From Alphaproteobacteria bacterium (lineage in GTDB: Bacteria > Pseudomonadota > Alphaproteobacteria > Rs-D84), in the NCBI GenBank assembly GCA_017425725.1, contig JAFOXU010000021.1, positions 1 to 5,287 of the forward strand: 5,287 bases of DNA. Reading direction: 5' to 3'. How positions within the stretch are numbered: the first letter of the stretch is position 1; every line of letters begins with the position of its first letter. A program made the position numbers and the translations under genes. The notes below the pieces were generated by a model. It did not search any database and was not told the DNA's origin. It was given only the letters and a program-made list of their open reading frames with translations. Shown in pieces: positions 1-5,238 of the stretch.

Positions 1-105
1 CAATTCATTAAAAAATGGCATTTTTGCCGTAGTTACAGCATTGTTTTTTTTGTCTGTACTAATTCCAACGCCGTCCATGATGCATAACACAACAGGTCTT
101 GTCAT
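1..105 (-). CDS. gpmI: 2,3-bisphosphoglycerate-independent phosphoglycerate mutase, N-terminal 35 codons (partial)
   Basis: This is the start of a cytoplasmic glycolytic enzyme that interconverts 3- and 2-phosphoglycerate using Mn2+ and a serine-phosphate intermediate. Reading the minus strand from ATG at 105-103 gives a peptide beginning MTRPVVLCIMDGVGIS and continuing with NNAVTTAKMPFFNEL to the window edge, with no stop. The family's N-terminus has a hydrophobic strand ending in a metal-binding Asp followed by Gly (here D11-G12), then an N-A-V-x-x-A-x-x-P segment (here from N23). Both are present in order and at the usual spacing. The start is supported by AAGGA at 116-112, six bases before the ATG. 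The gene is divergent from the XRE regulator, with 106 bp between the two starts. The catalytic Ser and the rest of the protein lie outside the window, so the call rests on the N-terminal signature only, but that signature is distinctive. Confidence 0.87.
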   Translation of the reverse strand, partial: MTRPVVLCIMDGVGISTDKKNNAVTTAKMPFFNEL

Positions 106-132
106 AAAAAATCCTTTTGTTTATCGCAGTAC

Positions 133-161
133 AGGGTATCACAACTGTTTTTTAATTGCAA
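133..161 (-). promoter_or_regulatory. Predicted gpmI promoter
   Basis: On the minus strand, TTGCAA (161-156) is followed after 17 bases by TACCCT (138-133). The -10 is directly preceded by TGA, giving an extended -10 (TGnTACCCT). The predicted start near 126 leaves a leader of about 20 bases containing the AAGGA ribosome site. The -10 is not close to consensus, so this is a candidate. The -35 hexamer is its own reverse complement and also serves the opposite promoter. Confidence 0.4.
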
Positions 162-184
162 AAACAAATGAAAATCTGTAATCT
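156..184 (+). promoter_or_regulatory. Predicted XRE regulator promoter, with a possible operator
   Basis: TTGCAA (156-161), a 17-base spacer and TAATCT (179-184) lie upstream of the regulator; the start would fall near 191. A weak alternative -10 (TAAAAT, 185-190) has no matching -35. An inverted repeat GTTTTT (147-152) / AAAAAC (160-165) with a 7-base gap overlaps the -35, and a direct repeat AAAATC occurs at 171-176 and 186-191. Either could be an operator for the adjacent regulator, but A/T-rich repeats also arise by chance here. Confidence 0.33.
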
Positions 185-211
185 TAAAATCAAAGTAAAG
201 GACGGATAGGT

Positions 212-631
212 ATGAGCAGAAAAGCAACCATGACCACTGCTACGGATGAACATATTGCCCAGCGTTTGCAACTTCGTCGCATAATGATGGGATTGTCTCA
301 GAAAGATTTGGCGCAGTTATGCGGCATAACGTTCCAGCAAATACAAAAATATGAATCTGCTGGCAATCGTATTTCTGCATCACGCCTGTTTGATTTAAGT
401 GTTGCATTACAAACGCCTGTTGAATTTTTCTTTCATGGTTTGCCGGGGCATATTGAGCGTGAGCAGCGTAATGGGAAATTGCCTAAAAATTATGTTAGTG
501 ATCAACCTGCAGATGATCCGTTAAGCAAGAACGAATCGTTAAAACTAATCAATTTGTATTGGAAACTGTCAACCGACAAGCAGCGCAGTATGATTATGGA
601 TTTGTTGAATACTTTAAACGGCCAAGAATAA
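212..631 (+). CDS. XRE/Cro-C1 family transcriptional regulator (PraR/PhrR-like)
   Basis: A 139-aa cytoplasmic DNA-binding protein. Residues about 15-75 form the helix-turn-helix domain: a first helix around RLQLRR, helix 2 at SQKDLAQL (29-36), and recognition helix 3 at TFQQIQKYE (40-48). These are followed by NRISASRLFDL and the PVEFFF strand. This exact style of HTH plus FFF, and a short C-terminal helix (here about 108-135, SLKLINLYWKLSTDKQRSMI), is characteristic of alphaproteobacterial regulators such as PraR/PhrR, which control surface, adhesion or stress genes in rhizobia. The target in this organism is unknown. The start at 212 is supported by AAAGGA at 197-202, nine bases upstream; M7 (230) is a possible but less supported start. 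The gene is divergent from gpmI and ends against a bidirectional terminator, so it is probably monocistronic. Autoregulation is plausible but unproven. Family assignment is firm; the specific orthology is not. Confidence 0.88.
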   Translation: MSRKATMTTATDEHIAQRLQLRRIMMGLSQKDLAQLCGITFQQIQKYESAGNRISASRLFDLSVALQTPVEFFFHGLPGHIEREQRNGKLPKNYVSDQPADDPLSKNESLKLINLYWKLSTDKQRSMIMDLLNTLNGQE

Positions 632-632
632 A

Positions 633-658
633 AAAAATCCCAGTAAAATGGGATTTTT
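633..658. terminator. Bidirectional intrinsic terminator between the XRE gene and the tRNA cluster
   Basis: A perfect 10-bp stem (AAAAATCCCA at 633-642 with TGGGATTTTT at 649-658) closes a 6-base loop, GTAAAA. The A-run on one side and T-run on the other make it work in both directions. It begins two bases after the regulator's stop codon, and lies three bases past the last tRNA-derived bases on the other strand. It therefore ends both convergent transcripts. Confidence 0.85.
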
Positions 659-664
659 AAATGG

Positions 665-751
665 TGGTGGGGATAGTGGGACTCGAACCCACACGGTCGC
701 AATGACCAAAGGATTTTAAGTCCTCAGCGTCTACCATTCCGCCATATCCCC
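665..751 (-). tRNA. tRNA-Leu(UAA)
   Basis: An 87-base class II tRNA including an encoded CCA. The acceptor stem GGGGATA pairs fully with TATCCCC, and the discriminator is A, as expected for Leu. The anticodon loop CTTAAAA gives anticodon UAA, reading UUA and UUG. The long variable arm has a 4-bp GGTC/GACC stem, and the T arm GTGGG-TTCGAGT-CCCAC is perfect. A36-A37-A38 follows the recognition pattern of the isopentenyl transferase MiaA, so ms2i6A37 is expected. It is the last gene of the three-tRNA transcript, 16 bases after tRNA-Ala. The encoded CCA is followed by a second CCA (664-662) before the terminator. Confidence 0.97.
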
Positions 752-767
752 GAAGACTTATTTTATT

Positions 768-843
768 TGGTGGAGCTGATGGGACTCAAACCCACGACCT
801 CTACGATGCGAACGTAGCGCTCTATCAGCTGAGCTACAACCCC
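768..843 (-). tRNA. tRNA-Ala(CGC) with altered 19-56 pair
   Basis: A 76-base tRNA with encoded CCA. The anticodon stem CTACG/CGTAG closes the loop TTCGCAT, giving anticodon CGC, which reads GCG only. Acceptor strands GGGGTTG and CAGCTCC place a G3:U70 wobble pair, the main identity element of tRNA-Ala, with discriminator A73. A T5:G68 wobble is also present. The D arm is GCTC-AGCTGATA-GAGC and the T arm is GTGGG-TTTGAGT-CCCAT. In standard numbering position 19 is A instead of G and position 56 is T instead of C, a compensated change of the elbow tertiary pair. It is the middle gene of the cluster, nine bases after tRNA-Leu(CAG). Confidence 0.96.
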
Positions 844-852
844 ATAAACTCT

Positions 853-939
853 TGGTGGGCGTAAGAAGACTCGAACTTCCAAGGTATTGCTACCACTAGT
901 ACCTGAAACTAGCGCGTCTACCAATTCCGCCATACGCCC
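853..939 (-). tRNA. tRNA-Leu(CAG)
   Basis: An 87-base class II tRNA with encoded CCA. The acceptor GGGCGTA pairs fully with TACGCCC, and the discriminator is A. The anticodon stem CTAGT/ACTAG closes the loop TTCAGGT, giving anticodon CAG, which reads CUG. The variable arm is a 4-bp GGTA/TACC stem capped by a GCAA tetraloop. The T arm is GGAAG-TTCGAGT-CTTCT, with one G:U pair at its base. The D loop keeps the normal GG at 18-19. It is the first gene of the leftward tRNA transcript. Confidence 0.97.
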
Positions 940-953
940 TAAAAGCGTCATTG

Positions 954-982
954 ATATTAATTCAATTTGGATGTAAATGCAA
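954..982 (-). promoter_or_regulatory. Predicted promoter of the tRNA cluster
   Basis: On the minus strand, TTGCAT (982-977), a 17-base spacer and TAATAT (959-954) sit just upstream of tRNA-Leu(CAG). Transcription would start near 947, leaving about 8 bases of 5' leader for RNase P to remove. The bases after the -10 include GACGC, a GC-containing discriminator of the kind found at stable-RNA promoters under growth-rate control. Hexamer matches are partial, but position and spacing fit. Confidence 0.45.
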
Positions 983-1028
983 CAAGAAAAATTTAATTTA
1001 TTTATATAGTGTTTATTTGATTATTCAC

Positions 1029-1058
1029 TTGCACTGATTTTTATAAATTTGCTAAGAT
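1029..1058 (+). promoter_or_regulatory. Predicted promoter of the secreted cysteine-rich protein gene
   Basis: TTGCAC (1029-1034), an 18-base spacer and TAAGAT (1053-1058), with a TGC just before the -10 making an extended -10. The start would fall near 1065, only about four bases before the ATG. An alternative is TTGATT (1017-1022), 19 bases, TATAAA (1042-1047), which would leave a leader of about 15 bases. Neither gives a transcript with a clear Shine-Dalgarno sequence. Confidence 0.4.
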
Positions 1059-1068
1059 TTCATCAGAG

Positions 1069-3663
1069 ATGAAGAAAATTCTAATTTTTGCACTGAATTT
1101 ATTGATTTGTGCCGGTATTGCCGACGCAGCTGTTCGTGATGGAACAAGTGTATCTCGTTCAAAATATGGCAAGGTGGTATCTCAATCACGTGTTGCAACA
1201 ACACCGAAACGTAATACTTCAAAAACATCTGTGTTAACACCACGCAGTGCAACAAACACAACAAAACGTTCAAATGCCACCGCACAACAACCACGGTCAA
1301 ACAATGCACGTTCTGTATCATCTCGTAATGCAACAAATGTTGTGCAAAAATCGGTTGTGTCACGTGCCACCACAGAAAACGCAAACAAAAAGACGATGTC
1401 TGACACACGTACAGGCGCAGAATACGAAAAATGTAAAACGACATACTTTTCATGCATGGATCAGTTTTGCACATTAAAAAATGATGATTACCGTCGTTGC
1501 TCATGCAGTGATCGTGTCTTTGATATGATAGATCAGCGAAAAACACTGGAAGGTGCAAATGAAAAACTGACCGCATTCACAGAGAGTTTAGAGGCCGTTG
1601 GCATGACTGCTGCCCAGGCAACCGCCATGAAGCAAGCATCCGAAGGTGAAAATGCGTTAACATCGGACAAATCTGCATCCAAGGCATTGTTACAGGCGAT
1701 TATGAATTCTATCAGTGGCAAGGATGCCAATGTTGGTGGAAAATATTCTGATTTAAACAGTATTAATATATCTTTTGATACCGCCAATGCATTTGGTTTG
1801 GCTGACGCAGGGCAGGCGATTGCTGCATACAATGGCGTTGCATTATACAGTGCTGTGTATCCACAGTGCCGTCAGGCCGTAAAACAAGATTGTACAGTTG
1901 CGTCGTTGCAACGTGCGGTTACGGCATATCTGATGGCGATTGAACAAGATTGTAATACTGTACAAACTGCGATTGGGACAACACAAAAACAATTAAAAGC
2001 GGCCGTTCGTGAAGGCGATGCGATGCTTGATTTGGCCCGTGTAGAGAATCGTCAAAAACACAACTCTTCAGATTTAACAACATGTATTAACGAAATAGAA
2101 ACAGCGATACTTAGTGAACAGGTTTGTGGGGCTAATTACCATAGATGTTTGGATAACGGTGAATTTATTGATGTAACCACGGGCAAACCAATTACAGGTG
2201 TTGTGAACTTTTATGAACTGGGAAATTTGTTAAAGTTTGCCGAAGGTGTTGATGCGACAAAACAACAACTCTCAAAGATACCAAGCAATCGGACGTTTGT
2301 TCAGAATTTCGAAAGCAGGTACAAGCAATTTGCCGCATCTGCATTGGACAAGTGTGTAGAACAGGCAGATATCGCATGGGCCAACTATCTGGACAAGGCG
2401 TTATTAGATATCTATTACGCACAGCAGGCCAAGGTTCAAGAAATTAAACAGGCGTGTTTTGATTTTGTTTCGTCTTGTTATGTAAATGCAGACAAATCAA
2501 TAACAGCGGCAATGCAGTCATTGACAGCTGGCAACGAAATCGTTATTAATCCGGACAAGATTGACTTAACCGATCAAATGTGCACAAATTATGTGGCATC
2601 TTGTGATGGTATGTTCCCATCTGGTCAAAATGGTGGGATTATTGCAGAATATATAAACACTCAAAAAAGTACAGATATGCTGGCATCTTGTCGTGCGGTT
2701 GCAAAACAATGCTTTGATAAATATGGTGGCACAAATTACGAAAACTTCTTTTATCCGTACAGCGGTCTGTTTACACCAGGAACAGCCCCAGATTGGTTTA
2801 CGTTATGCACTGGATGTAATGCAGGTGATATTAGCGACCCCAAGAAATGTGATAAAACCACCGAGTGTGTAATTGTAGACGATAAAATCGATTATGTTTC
2901 TGTTTGTGCAAAGCAGTTATCAGAAATTAGCGCATGCAGTGACACGGCACTAATTGTTCAGGTGTTTGGTGGTTTGAATAAATATAACAAACTGTACGGG
3001 CTGAAAATAGAAAAAGAGTTTAAAGATCGGTATACACGTCCAACAGGTGTCGCAACCGAAGTTTATAATCAGGTCTTGTCTGTTCTGTCGACCCAGTGCA
3101 TGAACCTGAATGGACGTTTTGTAGAATATCAGAGTGCCTCGTTAATGAGTTTTTACAATAATGATGCATTATGTACAATCAAGCCATATAACGATATCCC
3201 TGCCACATATTCAGGAATAAAAGATTTATATGGATTGAATATGACTAGTGCAACTAAAACAGAATATATATGCCCACGTGGTTATGATACCAGTGTTGAC
3301 ACACAGTCGTGGGGGATGTGTTCTTGTTGGGAAAACGGTGGTCGTCGCAGTCAGAATAATTATACAACCAAATGTGTCGAAAAATATTACGGCACAGATA
3401 AAACTGGAAGTTATGGCTGGATTGATGCTCCGGCATTATCGTCAAAAAATCAGGTTTGTACAGCATATGTACAAAGGAACAAGAATAAGACGTTGGAAAT
3501 TAAATGCGTAGATGACAAAAAAATAAGCGAATGTTGCACTTATTCTTATGATGATAAGACAAACAAACCTGGCGTAACAAATACCAATGAATCTGGTTGT
3601 CCTGCGAAGTGTCCTGATTTTGACGAAGATCTGGATATTGCAAACTTCCCAGAGGGAATATAA
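1069..3663 (+). CDS. Large exported cysteine-rich protein of unknown function
   Basis: I do not recognise a named family for this 864-aa protein. Residues 1-20 are a Sec signal peptide: KK, a hydrophobic core (ILIFALNLLICAGI), and an ADA cleavage site before AVRDG. Residues about 21-112 are a low-complexity basic tail rich in Ser, Thr, Asn, Arg and Ala. From residue 122 the chain is cysteine-rich: I count 36 Cys after the signal peptide. Five C-x6-C units occur at 122/129, 353/360, 463/470, 505/512 and 541/548, mostly with an aromatic residue between the cysteines. Mainly helical stretches (about 148-213, 277-325, 385-460) separate them. The C-terminal third has denser cysteines, such as CTGC (580-583), CSC (751-753) and CC (822-823), and ends in an acidic tail. 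A periplasmic or surface protein held by disulfides is inferred. There is no further membrane segment and no obvious enzyme motif. It is monocistronic between a divergent promoter and a bidirectional terminator. There is no clear Shine-Dalgarno; the start is fixed by the signal peptide. Confidence 0.9.
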   Translation: MKKILIFALNLLICAGIADAAVRDGTSVSRSKYGKVVSQSRVATTPKRNTSKTSVLTPRSATNTTKRSNATAQQPRSNNARSVSSRNATNVVQKSVVSRATTENANKKTMSDTRTGAEYEKCKTTYFSCMDQFCTLKNDDYRRCSCSDRVFDMIDQRKTLEGANEKLTAFTESLEAVGMTAAQATAMKQASEGENALTSDKSASKALLQAIMNSISGKDANVGGKYSDLNSINISFDTANAFGLADAGQAIAAYNGVALYSAVYPQCRQAVKQDCTVASLQRAVTAYLMAIEQDCNTVQTAIGTTQKQLKAAVREGDAMLDLARVENRQKHNSSDLTTCINEIETAILSEQVCGANYHRCLDNGEFIDVTTGKPITGVVNFYELGNLLKFAEGVDATKQQLSKIPSNRTFVQNFESRYKQFAASALDKCVEQADIAWANYLDKALLDIYYAQQAKVQEIKQACFDFVSSCYVNADKSITAAMQSLTAGNEIVINPDKIDLTDQMCTNYVASCDGMFPSGQNGGIIAEYINTQKSTDMLASCRAVAKQCFDKYGGTNYENFFYPYSGLFTPGTAPDWFTLCTGCNAGDISDPKKCDKTTECVIVDDKIDYVSVCAKQLSEISACSDTALIVQVFGGLNKYNKLYGLKIEKEFKDRYTRPTGVATEVYNQVLSVLSTQCMNLNGRFVEYQSASLMSFYNNDALCTIKPYNDIPATYSGIKDLYGLNMTSATKTEYICPRGYDTSVDTQSWGMCSCWENGGRRSQNNYTTKCVEKYYGTDKTGSYGWIDAPALSSKNQVCTAYVQRNKNKTLEIKCVDDKKISECCTYSYDDKTNKPGVTNTNESGCPAKCPDFDEDLDIANFPEGI

Positions 3664-3666
3664 AAA

Positions 3667-3691
3667 AACCGCCAAATGGCGGTTGTTTTTT
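3667..3691. terminator. Bidirectional intrinsic terminator between convergent genes
   Basis: The stem AACCGCC (3667-3673) / GGCGGTT (3678-3684) closes an AAAT loop. On the plus strand it is followed by G and six T (3686-3691). On the minus strand it is followed by a run of T complementary to 3662-3668. It directly follows the stop codon of the secreted protein gene and also overlaps the stop codon of the opposing small membrane protein gene (3692-3690). Confidence 0.85.
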
Positions 3692-3896
3692 ATCTGGTTT
3701 TTTGTGATTCAAAATGAATTGTTTTTGCGTTACAGGTCTGGGCCTTTTTAACGGCCTGTTCTGTTTTTTGTGCCTGTTGCGCATGTCTGTCATGTTGTTC
3801 TTTAAACAAAAATACGGAAATTGTCAAAAATGCCACAACTGCAACAGCGATGGCTACTTTGTCTGCTTTTTCTAATACGACATTGTCCTGACTCAT
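3690..3896 (-). CDS. Small single-pass membrane protein, unknown function
   Basis: A 68-aa protein with no family I recognise. Residues 1-13 are charged and polar. Residues 14-31 (VAIAVAVVAFLTISVFLF) form one transmembrane helix. Residues 32-54 are a Gln/Lys/His/Ala-rich segment likely to be helical or coiled, followed by a short basic tail ending KTR. The single Cys is C55. It looks genuine because AAGGA (3908-3904) sits seven bases before the ATG, a strong promoter lies just upstream, and its stop is placed at a shared terminator. Topology is uncertain: positive charge is greater after the helix, which would favour a cytoplasmic C-terminus. It follows mtaB on the same strand with 45 bp between the reading frames, so read-through from mtaB is also possible. 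No function can be inferred from context. Confidence 0.72.
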   Translation of the reverse strand: MSQDNVVLEKADKVAIAVAVVAFLTISVFLFKEQHDRHAQQAQKTEQAVKKAQTCNAKTIHFESQKTR

Positions 3897-3924
3897 AAAT
3901 ACATCCTTTTACTGTTTATCGATA

Positions 3925-3952
3925 ATATTATTACGTTAATTTTATTTGTCAA
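3925..3952 (-). promoter_or_regulatory. Predicted promoter of the small membrane protein gene
   Basis: On the minus strand a perfect -35, TTGACA (3952-3947), is followed after 16 bases by TAATAT (3930-3925). The start would fall near 3918, giving a leader of about 22 bases that contains the AAGGA ribosome site. The -35 lies within the last sense codons of mtaB (CTT GAC AAA before TAA), so it overlaps that gene's 3' end. Confidence 0.55.
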
Positions 3953-5174
3953 GGACTTGTTGTCCTACAAATACGTCGTTACAGATATCGATTAACAGAA
4001 TATCACAGATTGTTTTAGGCGGAATTTTATCGCCACTAATTTTAACAGCAATATCATTTGGTGTGCGCCCCAGATTATTTTCTTCGACCAATATTTGAAC
4101 CGTTTTTCCGATTTGCGTACGCATAAATTGCAATCTGTTATCGCTTGCAATATCTGCTATTATCTTAACCCGTTGTTTTGAAATGTTGCGGTCAACTTGA
4201 TTTGGCATTTGTGCGGCCACTGTGTATGGGCGTGGTGAAAACGGAAATGCGTGTATTTTAATTGGTTTTGTCTGTCTTGCCAGTTCCAGTGTTTCATTGA
4301 ACAAATCGTCTGTTTCGCCTGGAAAACCACAAATTATATCCCAACTGAATGTAATTTTACCGTCTGCCAATGCAACTAAATCACGCACCATATTGGCATT
4401 ATGACGTCGCCCCATTGATTTTAAAATCGTATCAGACCCTGATTGCATAGAAAAGTGCATATGTGGCATCATACGTCTATCTGATTTAATCAGTTCGATG
4501 ATGTTTTTTACGTCTGGCACCGCAGGATCAACAGACGACAGGCGCAGACGCTGTATTTCTGGAACGTCTGCCAACAGTTTTTTGCACAAATCTGATAATA
4601 ATATAACTTTGTCACCGTCTTTTTTAACATAAGAAGCAATATCAACACCAGTCAGCACAATTTCATAGAAACCGTTTTCAACGGCTGTTTGTACATCCGA
4701 TAAAATGTCAATATATTCAAATGATACTGCTGGCCCACGCAACGCACGTGTTATACAGTACGCACATTTGTGGTTACAGCCGTTTTGAATCTGAACAAAT
4801 TGCTTGGACAGTTTGGAATCTGTGTTTGGAATATTTTTTATATCGCCATCGGGCAGGGCAATATTACCAGATAAATACGACTCAATCTTCATCTTATCTT
4901 GGTTATGTATAACTTTTGTATTTGGTATATTGCGAAATAGGTCAAGATTGCGTGTTGCCGCACAGCCTGTTACAAATAATTGCACATTTGGGTTTTCACG
5001 TGCGATTTTGCGTACAGCCTGACCAGATTGGCGTTCGGCCTCGGCTGTGACGGCACAGGTATTAACAACAACGGCTGTCTCAATATGTTCGGACAGCATG
5101 TTTTTAATTTTTTCAGATTCCAGTGCGTTCAGCCTGCAACCAAACGAAACAGATTTAATGTTTTTTTTATTCAT
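3942..5174 (-). CDS. mtaB: tRNA (N6-L-threonylcarbamoyladenosine(37)-C2)-methylthiotransferase MtaB
   Basis: A radical-SAM enzyme that adds a methylthio group to t6A37, making ms2t6A in cytoplasmic tRNAs that read ANN codons. Numbering from the ATG at 5174 (410 aa), the N-terminal methylthiotransferase domain has its three [4Fe-4S] cysteines in SFGCRLN (C13), VNTCAVT (C40) and VTGCAA (C71). The radical-SAM cluster motif CNHKCAYC supplies C133, C137 and C140. Later landmarks are LTGVDIASY, RLRLSSVDP, HFSMQSGSD, IICGFPGET and FPFSPRPYT. A TRAM-like RNA-binding domain occupies about 352-410. FGCRLN and the domain order favour MtaB over MiaB or RimO. An in-frame ATG at 5249 would add 25 residues, but that stretch contains a GC hairpin and a near-consensus promoter and is not family-like, so 5174 is preferred. 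There is no Shine-Dalgarno at 5174, consistent with a leaderless mRNA. All iron-sulphur cysteines are intact. Confidence 0.93.
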   Translation of the reverse strand: MNKKNIKSVSFGCRLNALESEKIKNMLSEHIETAVVVNTCAVTAEAERQSGQAVRKIARENPNVQLFVTGCAATRNLDLFRNIPNTKVIHNQDKMKIESYLSGNIALPDGDIKNIPNTDSKLSKQFVQIQNGCNHKCAYCITRALRGPAVSFEYIDILSDVQTAVENGFYEIVLTGVDIASYVKKDGDKVILLSDLCKKLLADVPEIQRLRLSSVDPAVPDVKNIIELIKSDRRMMPHMHFSMQSGSDTILKSMGRRHNANMVRDLVALADGKITFSWDIICGFPGETDDLFNETLELARQTKPIKIHAFPFSPRPYTVAAQMPNQVDRNISKQRVKIIADIASDNRLQFMRTQIGKTVQILVEENNLGRTPNDIAVKISGDKIPPKTICDILLIDICNDVFVGQQVLDK

Positions 5175-5181
5175 ACTGTGA

Positions 5182-5209
5182 ATTATAGCCTGTGTTTTAA
5201 CATTTTCAA
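5182..5209 (-). promoter_or_regulatory. Predicted mtaB promoter, leaderless
   Basis: On the minus strand TTGAAA (5209-5204), a 16-base spacer and a perfect TATAAT (5187-5182). Only seven bases separate the -10 from the ATG at 5174, so transcription should begin at the ATG or within about one base of it. This is the most consensus-like -10 in the window. Confidence 0.6.
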
Positions 5210-5212
5210 CCC

Positions 5213-5238
5213 AATAAAACGCCCCCTTGTGTAGGGGG
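5213..5238 (-). terminator. Possible intrinsic terminator of an upstream minus-strand gene
   Basis: On the minus strand five C (5238-5234) pair with five G (5226-5222) around the loop TACACAA, followed by CGTTTTATT. The stem is short but all G:C. The T-run is interrupted, so termination may be partial. Immediately upstream the minus-strand C-run extends to eight (5241-5234). It sits between any gene entering from the right edge and the mtaB promoter. The remaining bases, 5242-5287, are too short to assign. Confidence 0.45.

Noticed and set aside
502..702. Minus-strand 66-codon open frame overlapping the XRE gene end, terminator and tRNA-Leu(UAA)
   Set aside because: It is antisense to a clear gene and begins inside a tRNA; the peptide is the complement of RNA structure, not a protein.
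665..939. tRNA cluster as a prophage or integrative-element attachment site
   Set aside because: No integrase, no direct repeat of a tRNA 3' end elsewhere in the window, and the flanking genes are housekeeping with shared terminators.
763..951. Minus-strand 62-codon open frame across two tRNA genes
   Set aside because: It is an in-frame reading of tRNA-Leu(CAG) and tRNA-Ala(CGC); peptides of this type are a familiar annotation artefact.
1247..1477. Plus-strand 76-codon frame inside the secreted protein gene
   Set aside because: It is a Gln/His/Thr-rich out-of-frame reading of the low-complexity tail with no initiation signal.
1052..1576. Minus-strand 174-codon open frame opposite the secreted protein's N-terminal region
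   Set aside because: It arises from the low-complexity and codon composition of the plus-strand gene, has no ribosome site, and lacks domain-like sequence. The plus frame has a signal peptide and continues for 864 codons.
3500..3793. Minus-strand 97-codon frame across the terminator and into the small membrane protein gene
   Set aside because: It spans a bidirectional terminator hairpin and overlaps two better supported genes; the peptide is basic and compositionally random.
3942..5174. Assignment of the radical-SAM protein as MiaB or RimO
   Set aside because: The FGCRLN and VNTCAVT motifs and overall length fit MtaB better; RimO and MiaB carry different N-terminal signatures (GCQMN-type for MiaB). 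A profile comparison would settle it.
4980..5234. Plus-strand 84-codon frame antisense to the mtaB N-terminus
   Set aside because: It is antisense to conserved iron-sulphur motifs of MtaB and has no promoter or ribosome site of its own.
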